The translations under genes were made by a program, and so were the position numbers. The notes beneath the pieces were generated by a model. It was not told where the DNA came from and did not search any database. It saw only the letters and a list, made by a program, of their open reading frames with translations. Positions 1 to 5,808 of a stretch of DNA of 6,367 bases are shown piece by piece (the stretch's first letter is position 1; each line of letters starts with the position of its first letter). Source of the stretch: Candidatus Nanopelagicaceae bacterium (GTDB taxonomy: Bacteria > Actinomycetota > Actinomycetes > Nanopelagicales > Nanopelagicaceae); contig JALQWD010000085.1 of the NCBI GenBank assembly GCA_023260175.1, positions 1-6,367 on the forward strand. Reading direction: 5' to 3'.

Positions 1-1
1 T

Positions 2-124
2 CTGCCGAATTTCGTCCAAGCAGCAGATCGAGTCATTGAGTTAGCGCGTCCTGGTGATGTTGTCATAACTCTCGGCGCTGGGGATGTTAATTCTCTCGCA
101 CCGATAATTGCCGAAGGGTTGAGC
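2..124 (+). CDS. murC: MurC (UDP-N-acetylmuramate-L-alanine ligase), C-terminal fragment
   Basis: About 40 codons are open from the window edge. The translation contains ELARPGDVVITLGAGDVNSL, the pattern near the end of actinobacterial MurC (an 'ARPGD-hydrophobic-GAGD' stretch followed by a short final helix). MurC is the cytoplasmic ATP-dependent ligase that adds L-alanine to UDP-MurNAc in peptidoglycan synthesis. Only part of the last domain is present and no native stop is seen. The frame stays open to a TAA at 290-292 only because it reads through the antisense of the Lys/Ala-rich gene at 124-225. The native coding piece therefore probably stops near 118-130. murC usually sits in the cell-division/cell-wall cluster, which is not represented in the rest of the window, so the fragment is probably joined artificially. 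Identification rests on recognition of this short motif. Confidence 0.62.
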
Positions 125-133
125 CGACGCTTT
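118..133. other. Putative chimeric junction, murC to H1-like gene
   Basis: To the left, the + strand reads as MurC. To the right, the - strand reads as an H1-like protein that loses its Lys/Ala/Pro/Arg character exactly here. On the - strand the codons after the second PKRR become Leu, Asn, Pro and so on, which is simply antisense MurC. The change lies in an internal repeat of the H1-like gene, a typical place for a contig to break and be extended by a wrong read. Confidence 0.6.
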
Positions 134-225
134 GGAGCTGCCTTCTTTGCTGCTGGCTTAGCAGCTGCCTTTTTACGGCGCTTTGGTGCAGCCTTCTTAG
201 CTGCTGCCTTCTTACGTGCTGCCAC
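124..225 (-). CDS. Histone H1-like Lys/Ala-rich DNA-binding protein, N-terminal fragment
   Basis: A GTG start at 225-223 follows an AGGAG site at 232-236 with 6-nt spacing. The 34 visible residues are almost only Lys, Arg, Ala and Pro. The unit KKAAPKRR occurs at residues 10-17 and 27-34, a 17-residue (51-nt) period. Such tails occur in bacterial H1-like nucleoid proteins and in the C-terminal tails of actinobacterial HU. Because this one begins at residue 1 and no HU domain precedes it, a small stand-alone H1-like protein is more likely. It would bind DNA non-specifically in the nucleoid. The 3' part is missing: after residue 34 the frame enters antisense murC. The native gene probably continued with further repeats. 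Composition alone cannot give a specific function. Confidence 0.62.
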
Positions 226-231
226 GTATTT

Positions 232-236
232 CTCCT
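232..236 (-). promoter_or_regulatory. Shine-Dalgarno site of the H1-like gene
   Basis: AGGAG on the - strand lies 6 nt before the GTG at 225. This is optimal spacing. It is the main reason for taking this GTG as a true start although only 34 codons of the gene remain. Confidence 0.6.
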
Positions 237-302
237 ATCGAACTGAACCGGATCCGTCTACCAGTTCTTTCAAGGAGAAGTCTTACAGGTAAAAGCAAAT
301 AG

Positions 303-317
303 CACAAACATTTTGTG
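303..317. repeat. 15-bp inverted repeat in the spacer between the MFS gene and the H1-like gene
   Basis: CACAAA-CAT-TTTGTG is a perfect 6-bp dyad with a 3-bp centre. It sits 78 bp upstream of the H1-like start in an A/T-rich stretch. It could be an operator or a chance palindrome. No T-run follows on either strand, so it is not a terminator. I could not place a convincing -35/-10 pair beside it. The rest of 226-434 shows nothing else I can name. Confidence 0.3.
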
Positions 318-399
318 ATTTATTTGTAAGTGCGTGTCGCAAATACTTTTTGATTATTTTTCGTGATTACTAGTAAAAATTTTAGAATTTCAGAAAATA

Positions 400-418
400 T
401 TTTCCTAATTTCGGAAAA
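400..418 (-). terminator. Weak possible terminator of the panB-MFS operon
   Basis: On the - strand, 17-35 nt after the MFS stop codon, TTTTCC and GGAAAA flank a 7-nt loop, and a short T-rich stretch follows. The stem is only 6 bp and A/T-rich, so it would be a poor intrinsic terminator. No better hairpin lies between the MFS stop and the H1-like gene, so transcription may partly continue into that gene. Confidence 0.25.
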
Positions 419-434
419 AATCCTTCCAAATTGG

Positions 435-1712
435 TTAATTTTCTAGATTTTTCCGTTTTTCGCGTTCTGAAATCGCAAATTCGTTGGTTTCGACATCATA
501 TTTGCGAAAAGTTGGCAGTAAACCAGCCAGTAGGGCGACGAAAATGACGCACATTAGACCGCCAGAAGTTACTGAAATCGATAATGAAGTAGCAGTTGCG
601 ACCATCGCAGCTCTCATCTGACCCATCAATGGTCCAATTGAATATGAAAGTAATTCAATGCCAGCCAACCTGCCACGAAGTTCATCTGGAATTGTCTGAT
701 TCCAGATTGCCGATCTAAATAGGGCGCTGACCATGTCTGATGCACCGGCGGCGGCCAAGAAGAAGAGCACCAACCAGACCGAATGAACCACTCCACTAAA
801 TGCAATTGCCGCACCCCAACCGATCGCTGCCCAGATGACAGCTTTGCCATGCCATCTGTAATTGCTAGACCAACCTGAAGTCAAAGTAACAATCACCGAA
901 CCAACTGTCCCGGCGGCATAGAAGAGACCGAGCGACCATTTAGCATCTAGTTGATCTGCCCAAAAAGGAAAGAGGGCATTTGGCATTGCAAAGAACATCG
1001 CAGCTAAATCAATTAGGTATGTTCCAAGTAAATCTTTTCTAGAGAAAGCATAACGGACCCCTTCAAAAAGCGCGGAAATGGCTGGTTTTTCGCTCTTCTC
1101 CGTCACCGGAATATTTTTTACTTTCCAAAGGAAAAATAATGAAACTAAATAAGTAAATGCATCAATTGCAAAACCCATTGATGTAGAGAAAGATGCAATG
1201 ACAATTCCACCAACAGCGGGTCCGACAATTACACCAAGTTGCCAACGCAAACTCATCAAAGCATTAGCGGCAGGCAGATCATCGTGGCTAACTAGTCGCG
1301 GCAAGATCGCTCCGGCGCTTGGTCTTTGGATTCCGTCGACTGCCGAAAAGAGCGCGGTGATTAGGTAGATGATGATCAGACTTGGGGATGGGGTAATTGA
1401 ATTGACCAGTAGCCCAATGACTAGAAGCAGAGCAGCGCCCTCTGAAAACCAGATTAATTTCTTGCGGTCATAGCGATCTGCAAGGACACCGCCATAGAGA
1501 CCAAAGATGATGAGCGGAATCAATTCGACCGCTCCGATTGCACCAACGGCTAGATAAGAGTTGGTCAGCTCCTTAATTTGATAAGGAAGGGCGACCATCG
1601 TGATCATGGTGCCGAAGAAGGAGATTAACCCCGATAACCAGAGATTGCGGAAGTCCGGATATCGCTTTAAGGGCGATAAATCGATTGCAAATCTGCTCAC
1701 CTTGCTAGACAC
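435..1712 (-). CDS. MFS permease, EntS/MFS_3-like exporter
   Basis: This 425-residue protein has the length and hydrophobic pattern of a 12-helix major facilitator transporter in the cytoplasmic membrane. MFS motif A (GGVLADRYDRKK) lies at residues 74-85 between helices 2 and 3. A GPAVGG turn is at 164-169. The cytoplasmic IPDELRGRLAG segment at 341-351 is typical of the EntS/'transmembrane secretion effector' (MFS_3) group, usually proton-driven export of siderophores, drugs or metabolites. The substrate cannot be read from the sequence. The gene follows panB with a 9-nt gap, so it is co-transcribed. The GTG start at 1712 has no Shine-Dalgarno before it, which suggests translational coupling to panB. 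A second in-frame GTG at 1700 (codon 5) is an alternative. The stop is TAA at 437-435. A link to pantothenate metabolism is suggested only by position. Confidence 0.88.
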   Translation of the reverse strand: MSSKVSRFAIDLSPLKRYPDFRNLWLSGLISFFGTMITMVALPYQIKELTNSYLAVGAIGAVELIPLIIFGLYGGVLADRYDRKKLIWFSEGAALLLVIGLLVNSITPSPSLIIIYLITALFSAVDGIQRPSAGAILPRLVSHDDLPAANALMSLRWQLGVIVGPAVGGIVIASFSTSMGFAIDAFTYLVSLFFLWKVKNIPVTEKSEKPAISALFEGVRYAFSRKDLLGTYLIDLAAMFFAMPNALFPFWADQLDAKWSLGLFYAAGTVGSVIVTLTSGWSSNYRWHGKAVIWAAIGWGAAIAFSGVVHSVWLVLFFLAAAGASDMVSALFRSAIWNQTIPDELRGRLAGIELLSYSIGPLMGQMRAAMVATATSLSISVTSGGLMCVIFVALLAGLLPTFRKYDVETNEFAISEREKRKNLEN

Positions 1713-1721
1713 AGGGGCAGG

Positions 1722-2501
1722 TTACTTAAAAGTTTCCTTTTCGGATGGGAAATCTCCGCTTGCTACATCGCGGGCAAACTCTTTAGCGCCACTAAAGAGT
1801 TCGGTTCTCAAATTTCGATAAGCGCGTGCAAGTTTTGGCGGGTTCTTCGTCAGACCAAAGGCATCGGTCCAAACTAGAACTTGAGCATCGGTCTTATTTC
1901 CCGCCCCAATTCCAATAGTCGGAATTGAAAGCTCCTTAGTAATGCGCTCTGCTAACTCTTCAGGCACCATCTCTAAAACAATTGCGAAGGCACCAGCAGC
2001 TTCGATCGCCTTGGCAGCTTCAATTAACGCCTCTGGATTTTCCCGCCCTTGCACTTTAAAACCACCTAATTGATGCACGCTCTGTGGGGTTAGGCCGATA
2101 TGGCCCATCACGGGAATTCCGCTCGAAACAAGCTTTTTAATGGAATCAACGTGTGCGCCTTCTAGTTTTACCGCATGGGCTCCAGCCTCTTTGAAAAAAC
2201 GAATCGAGGTTGCGAGCGCTAAATCTGCTCCAGCTTCATAAGAACCAAAAGGAAGATCGGCAACAACTAAAGCTTGCTTTACGGATTTCGCGACTGCGCG
2301 AGTTAATGGAAGTAGTTCATCAACCGTGACCGGGATGGTGTTCGCTTCTCCAAAGAAGTTATTGCCAGCTGAGTCGCCAACTAATAGGACCGGGATGCCC
2401 GCTTCATCGAAGATTTCAGCGGTCATCATCTCGTATGAGGTGAGCATTGCCCATTTTTCGCCGCGCTTTTTAAGGTCGGCTAAATCCTTGATAGTTGTCA
2501 T
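1722..2501 (-). CDS. panB: 3-methyl-2-oxobutanoate hydroxymethyltransferase (ketopantoate synthase)
   Basis: PanB transfers a hydroxymethyl group from 5,10-methylene-tetrahydrofolate to 2-oxoisovalerate, giving ketopantoate. This is the first committed step to pantothenate and CoA, in the cytoplasm. The 259 residues match the usual length of about 260-280. The TIM-barrel landmarks are present: metal ligands Asp43 in VGDS and Asp82 in ADLPFGSYE, Lys112 in VKLEG, GHIGLTPQS at 133-141, the catalytic Glu177 in VLEMVPEELAERIT, and GIGAG at 197-201. The ATG at 2501 follows AAAGG with 5-nt spacing. It heads a two-gene unit with the MFS gene. The other pantothenate genes (panC, panD, panE) are not nearby. 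Transcription is divergent from nadE. Nothing looks damaged. Confidence 0.96.
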   Translation of the reverse strand: MTTIKDLADLKKRGEKWAMLTSYEMMTAEIFDEAGIPVLLVGDSAGNNFFGEANTIPVTVDELLPLTRAVAKSVKQALVVADLPFGSYEAGADLALATSIRFFKEAGAHAVKLEGAHVDSIKKLVSSGIPVMGHIGLTPQSVHQLGGFKVQGRENPEALIEAAKAIEAAGAFAIVLEMVPEELAERITKELSIPTIGIGAGNKTDAQVLVWTDAFGLTKNPPKLARAYRNLRTELFSGAKEFARDVASGDFPSEKETFK

Positions 2502-2509
2502 TTATACCT

Positions 2510-2539
2510 TTTATACCTAACTAACCTAGATGCAATCAA
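2510..2539 (-). promoter_or_regulatory. Candidate panB promoter
   Basis: On the - strand TTGATT (2539-2534) and TATAAA (2515-2510) are separated by 18 bp. The predicted start of transcription, about 7 nt beyond the -10, falls around 2503. That is within a few bases of the panB ATG and downstream of the AAAGG site. If this promoter is used, the mRNA would be leaderless or nearly so. If the Shine-Dalgarno is used, another promoter must lie further upstream. Both elements were seen by eye only. Confidence 0.45.
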
Positions 2540-2540
2540 C

Positions 2541-2570
2541 TTGTCACCTGATTTCTTGGGTACGTATAGT
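2541..2570 (+). promoter_or_regulatory. Candidate nadE promoter
   Basis: TTGTCA (2541-2546) and TATAGT (2565-2570) are separated by 18 bp. The predicted transcription start, around 2577, leaves a leader of about 13 nt. The only purine-rich site, AGGGG at 2573-2577, is 12 nt from the ATG and would lie mostly outside such an mRNA. The -35 sits one base from the putative -35 of divergent panB. The sequence CGTATAGTTTAGG recurs, with one difference, just before glnA. Confidence 0.5.
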
Positions 2571-2589
2571 TTAGGGGTACTCTTGAATT

Positions 2590-4308
2590 ATGAGTACCGG
2601 CAATTTGCGAATCGCGCTCGCACAGGTCAATCCGACCGTGGGCGATATAGATGGCAATGCCGATTTAATTGCGACCCAAGCAGCGCTTGCCCATAAAGCA
2701 GGCGCACAGCTGCTCGTCTTTCCCGAAATGGTTCTAACCGGTTACCCAGTTGAGGATTTAGCGCTCCGCCAATCTTTCAGAAATGCCAGCCGCATTGCGA
2801 TCTCCGAATTAGCAAAGCGCGTCGCCGATAGCGGTTTCGGACAGCTAGTAATGGTGGTTGGATATTTAGATCAGATTGATGGGGCGAGCGATCGTCTTGG
2901 GCAGCCAATAGGTGCGCCGCAGAATGCAGTTGCAGTTATTCATAACGGCGAAATCAAAGCTAGATATATAAAGCATCACCTTCCTAACTATGGCGTCTTC
3001 GATGAATTCCGAAATTTCGTACCTGGCGAAAAGAGCGTCGTAGTTCGGATAAATGGCGTAGATGTTGGCATCGCAATCTGTGAAGATATTTGGCAGAACC
3101 GTGGGCCGGTGGCAGAACTGGCGGAGCGCAACGTAGGTTTGGTCGTTGTTCCTAATGGTTCTCCATATGAGCGCAATAAAGATGACCAGCGATTATCGCT
3201 AGTGCAAGAGCGCGCTCGCGGATTTAACGCGGCACTTTGCTATGTAAATATGACTGGCGGCCAGGATGATCTGGTCTTTGATGGAGATTCAATTCTGGTT
3301 GATGCAACCGGAGAAGTCTTAATGCGCACCAAGCAATTTGAAGATCAACTAGCAATTCACGATTTAACGCTACCGATTGCTACTTCAAATCCAGATGTTG
3401 TTATCACTGAAGAGAATGTGGCAACCGAAGGCACAATGCACGGTGGTATCGCACAACGCAAAGATGATTTGGCCGAAATTTGGGAGGCTCTAAAGAGCGG
3501 GCTCCGCGATTATGTGAAGAAGAATGGTTTTAAATCTGTTGTTCTTGGACTATCAGGCGGTATCGATTCTGCGGTTGTGGCTTCAATTGCAGTTGATGCG
3601 TTGGGTGCGGAGAATGTTTATGGAATTGGCCTACCAAGTAAGTACTCATCTGATCATTCGATCTCTGATGCTGAAGATTTGGCAATGCGCACCGGGCTAA
3701 ATTGGCGCATCATTCCTATCGAACCAATGGTTAACGAATTTGTTGGCAATTTAGGTTTAACTGGTCTAGCTGAAGAGAACGTTCAAGCGCGTGTACGAGG
3801 CACAACTTTGATGGGTATCTCTAATCAGGAAGGCCATCTAGTTTTAGCGACAGGTAATAAGTCAGAGTTGGCCGTTGGTTACTCAACGATGTATGGCGAT
3901 GCCGTTGGTGGCTTTGCGCCAATTAAAGATATTTATAAGACCCAAGTTTGGGAACTGGCCAGATGGCGCAATGAATTGGCGGTCTACTTTGATCAAACTC
4001 CACCAATTCCAGTTAATTCAATTGATAAAGAACCTTCAGCTGAACTTCGTCCAGATCAAAAAGATTCTGATTCTTTGCCAGATTACATATTGCTCGATCA
4101 GCTCTTAGTTAGATATGTAGATGGCGATGAAGGTGCAGCCTCTTTGATTGCTGGTGGATTTAGCCATGATCTAGTAAATCGAGTAATTACTTTGGTGGAC
4201 CGGGCCGAATATAAGCGCCGCCAATATCCGCCTGGAAGCAAAATTTCTTCACGCGCATTCGGCAAAGATCGCCGCTTGCCTGTGACATCACGCTGGAAAG
4301 AGCGTTAA
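2590..4308 (+). CDS. nadE: Glutamine-dependent NAD+ synthase
   Basis: NadE makes NAD+ from nicotinate adenine dinucleotide, ATP and ammonia drawn from glutamine, the last step of NAD synthesis in the cytoplasm. The N-terminal nitrilase-type glutaminase domain (about 5-265) has a Glu46-Lys128-Cys164 triad, in FPEMVLTGYP, YIKHHLPNYGVFDE and AICEDIW. The C-terminal synthetase domain (about 290-572) has the ATP-binding P-loop LSGGIDSA at 321-328, the TGNKSELAVGYSTMYGD segment at 421-437, and KEPSAELRPDQKDSDSLPDY at 480-499. At 572 residues it is the compact two-domain type, shorter than the roughly 680-residue mycobacterial enzyme. An in-frame TGA at 2584-2586 excludes an earlier start. The next gene, glnA, makes its nitrogen donor and lies 60 bp on. 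No terminator is visible between them, so partial readthrough is possible. Confidence 0.96.
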   Translation: MSTGNLRIALAQVNPTVGDIDGNADLIATQAALAHKAGAQLLVFPEMVLTGYPVEDLALRQSFRNASRIAISELAKRVADSGFGQLVMVVGYLDQIDGASDRLGQPIGAPQNAVAVIHNGEIKARYIKHHLPNYGVFDEFRNFVPGEKSVVVRINGVDVGIAICEDIWQNRGPVAELAERNVGLVVVPNGSPYERNKDDQRLSLVQERARGFNAALCYVNMTGGQDDLVFDGDSILVDATGEVLMRTKQFEDQLAIHDLTLPIATSNPDVVITEENVATEGTMHGGIAQRKDDLAEIWEALKSGLRDYVKKNGFKSVVLGLSGGIDSAVVASIAVDALGAENVYGIGLPSKYSSDHSISDAEDLAMRTGLNWRIIPIEPMVNEFVGNLGLTGLAEENVQARVRGTTLMGISNQEGHLVLATGNKSELAVGYSTMYGDAVGGFAPIKDIYKTQVWELARWRNELAVYFDQTPPIPVNSIDKEPSAELRPDQKDSDSLPDYILLDQLLVRYVDGDEGAASLIAGGFSHDLVNRVITLVDRAEYKRRQYPPGSKISSRAFGKDRRLPVTSRWKER

Positions 4309-4330
4309 TTCTTATAGTCATTTGAAACTT

Positions 4331-4346
4331 GTAACCTATTTGAAAC
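4331..4346 (+). promoter_or_regulatory. GlnR-type nitrogen-control box upstream of glnA
   Basis: GTAAC-CTATTT-GAAAC matches the known actinobacterial GlnR half-site pattern GTnAC-n6-GAAAC exactly, 23-38 bp before the glnA start. GlnR is an OmpR-family regulator that controls glnA and ammonium uptake genes in Streptomyces and mycobacteria. Only one a-b pair is present: 11 bp further on in either direction I see no good second pair. The box covers the place where a -35 would lie. GlnR itself is not in the window, so regulator identity is inferred from the motif and its target. Confidence 0.5.
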
Positions 4347-4356
4347 ATTGATTTCG

Positions 4357-4362
4357 TAGAGT
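4357..4362 (+). promoter_or_regulatory. glnA -10 element, placed for a leaderless mRNA
   Basis: TAGAGT fits the actinobacterial TAnnnT -10 pattern. Six bases lie between it and the ATG, so the expected +1 is the A of the start codon. AGG at 4365-4367 is only 1 nt from the ATG and cannot act as a normal Shine-Dalgarno. No -35 with normal spacing is visible, which fits a promoter that needs an activator at the adjacent GlnR-like box. Confidence 0.5.
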
Positions 4363-4368
4363 TTAGGC

Positions 4369-5676
4369 ATGTCTTCCCAAGTAGATAGCCGCCAGATTGA
4401 GTTTGTTATGCGCACCGTTGAGGAGCGCAATATCCGCTTCGTTCGATTGTGGTTTACCGACGTACTCGGATTTTTAAAATCTGTTGCAATCTCTCCAGCT
4501 GAGTTAGAAGCAGCTTTCGAAGAGGGCATCGGATTCGATGGCTCTTCAATCGAAGGTTATGCGCGTCAAACCGAATCAGATATGTTGGCAAAGCCAGATC
4601 CGAATACATTTTCTATTCTGCCTTGGCGCACTGAAGCACCAGGCGCCGCTCGTATGTTCTGCGACATCGTCATGCCTGATGGTTCGCCATCACCAGCAGA
4701 TCCACGACAAGTTTTACGTCGCACTTTGGACAAAGTAAGCGCAATGGGCTTTACCGCATACATCCATCCAGAAATTGAATTCTTCTTATTTAAAGAACCG
4801 CCACAAAAAGGTAAAGCTCCAGAGCCAGTTGATTACGCTGGATATTTCGACCATACCCCCAACATGATAGGCCACGATTTCCGTCGCGCAGCAATCACCA
4901 TGTTAGAAGCGATGGGCGTATCGGTTGAATTTAGCCACCATGAAGGTGCGCCGGGACAACAGGAAATTGATTTGCGATATGCAGATGCACTTTCAACAGC
5001 GGATAACATCATGACTTTCCGTCATGTCGTTAAAGAAGTTGCACTGGAGCAAGGTTTCTATGCATCTTTCATGCCAAAGCCATTTACCGAATATGCCGGT
5101 TCTGCGATGCATACCCACGTTTCGCTATTCAAAGATGATGTAAATACTTTCTATGACGGCGGAATGCCATATAACCTTTCAAAAACTGGTCGCTCTTTTG
5201 TTGCCGGAATTTTGCAGCACACGCCAGAGATTACTGCAGTTACTAATCAATGGATCAATTCTTATAAGCGCTTACATGGCGGAGGAGAGGCTCCTAATTT
5301 AATTAACTGGGGACCATCAAATCGTCGTTCCTTAATTCAGGTGCCAATGTTTAAGCCAAAGAAAGAGAATTCAACTCGTATTGAGTTCCGCGCACCAGAT
5401 TCCGCTTGCAATCCATACCTAGCATTCTCAGTAATGCTAGCCGCAGGTCTTGATGGCGTTGCCAAAGAATTAGAGCTGCCAGATAACTATCCAGCGCAAG
5501 AGATGCCACAGAATCTCAATGAGGCAACTGCGATTATGGAGAAGAGCACATTGGTGCAAGAGACCCTTGGTGAGCATGTATTTGATTATGTATTGCGCAA
5601 TAAGAAGGCAGAATGGGCTGAATATGCGCGTCAAGTATCGGCATTTGAACTAGATAGACATTTACCAGTTCTTTAA
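4369..5676 (+). CDS. glnA: Glutamine synthetase type I, GlnA2-like
   Basis: This enzyme joins ammonia and glutamate with ATP to make glutamine in a cytoplasmic dodecamer. The N-terminal beta-grasp (about 15-105) includes RFVRLWFTDVLGFLKS and IGFDGSSIEG at 54-63. The catalytic domain carries metal-binding HPEIEFF (Glu135, Glu137), HHEGAPGQQEID (Glu192, Glu199), AMHTHVS (His248), NSYKRL (Arg301), GGGEAPN (Glu307, flexible loop), and RIEFRAPD (Glu339, Arg341). The sequence follows mycobacterial GlnA2 closely from end to end, and at 435 residues it is slightly shorter than GlnA2 (about 446). The NLY(D/E)LP adenylylation motif of GlnA1-type enzymes is absent. Arg66 in YARQTESD aligns with the feedback-sensing Arg62 of Bacillus GS. 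It is therefore probably not adenylylated, but alpha-type feedback inhibition remains possible. Expression is probably under nitrogen control through the upstream box. Confidence 0.95.
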   Translation: MSSQVDSRQIEFVMRTVEERNIRFVRLWFTDVLGFLKSVAISPAELEAAFEEGIGFDGSSIEGYARQTESDMLAKPDPNTFSILPWRTEAPGAARMFCDIVMPDGSPSPADPRQVLRRTLDKVSAMGFTAYIHPEIEFFLFKEPPQKGKAPEPVDYAGYFDHTPNMIGHDFRRAAITMLEAMGVSVEFSHHEGAPGQQEIDLRYADALSTADNIMTFRHVVKEVALEQGFYASFMPKPFTEYAGSAMHTHVSLFKDDVNTFYDGGMPYNLSKTGRSFVAGILQHTPEITAVTNQWINSYKRLHGGGEAPNLINWGPSNRRSLIQVPMFKPKKENSTRIEFRAPDSACNPYLAFSVMLAAGLDGVAKELELPDNYPAQEMPQNLNEATAIMEKSTLVQETLGEHVFDYVLRNKKAEWAEYARQVSAFELDRHLPVL

Positions 5677-5678
5677 AT

Positions 5679-5684
5679 TAAACT
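5679..5684 (+). promoter_or_regulatory. Possible -10 of the leuA leader transcript
   Basis: TAAACT fits TAnnnT and begins three bases after the glnA stop codon. The expected +1 at about 5691 lies three bases before the leader-peptide ATG, giving an almost leaderless uORF. I see no clear -35, which would fall inside the end of glnA. Support is weak. Readthrough from glnA could also supply the transcript. Confidence 0.3.
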
Positions 5685-5693
5685 TCTCTCAAC

Positions 5694-5738
5694 ATGAACA
5701 GCTTGCTTCTACTTAGCTGCCGTGGCGGGGCCTTCTAA
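5694..5738 (+). CDS. leuL: leuA leader peptide (14 codons, Leu-rich)
   Basis: The small reading frame encodes MNSLLLLSCRGGAF and stops at TAA 5736-5738. Four consecutive Leu codons (TTG, CTT, CTA, CTT at 5703-5714) stand 88 bp before the leucine-synthesis gene leuA. That is the classic arrangement for attenuation, in which ribosomes stall when charged Leu-tRNA is scarce. No Shine-Dalgarno precedes the ATG, so translation would start from a leaderless or near-leaderless mRNA. Codons 10-12 form most of the 5' arm of the hairpin described next, and the stop codon lies in its loop. Ribosome position would therefore decide whether the fold can form. The peptide is probably not functional as a protein. 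Confidence 0.75.
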   Translation: MNSLLLLSCRGGAF

Positions 5739-5776
5739 CCGGCCTTTCCCGTCGCGGTGTGTTTTGCATTGCCGGT
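5720..5776 (+). promoter_or_regulatory. leuA leader hairpin with loop pseudoknot (LEU-element-like)
   Basis: CCGUGGCGGG (5720-5729) pairs with CCCGUCGCGG (5748-5757) over 10 contiguous base pairs, two of them G-U. This leaves an 18-nt loop. Loop bases ACCGGC (5738-5743) are fully complementary to GCCGGU at 5771-5776, giving a 6-bp H-type pseudoknot. Comparative work has described a conserved pseudoknot, the LEU element, upstream of actinobacterial leuA, and this matches in place and kind. A ribosome finishing the leader peptide would sit on the 5' arm and loop and melt the fold. One stalled on the Leu codons would leave much of it free. No T-run terminator follows, so control may act on translation or through another factor. 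Confidence 0.7.
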
Positions 5777-5808
5777 GAAAATAATTAAACCGAAATTTAA
5801 GCAAACAC

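Noticed and set aside
124..198. CRISPR or tandem-repeat array
   Set aside because: The repetition reflects a low-complexity Lys/Ala protein-coding repeat with a diverged DNA sequence, without spacer structure.
2..292. A MurC with a hydrophobic Ala/Phe-rich extension
   Set aside because: The extension is the exact antisense of Lys/Ala codons of a gene that has its own good Shine-Dalgarno and start.
1600..2520. Small + strand frames opposite the MFS gene and panB, and other short frames inside nadE and glnA
   Set aside because: They lie entirely within, or almost entirely overlap, well-supported genes in other frames and show no family features of their own.
4309..4368. Terminator between nadE and glnA
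   Set aside because: I looked for a hairpin with a T-run and found none. The direct TTTGAAAC repeats there (4321-4328, 4339-4346) are better explained by the regulatory box.
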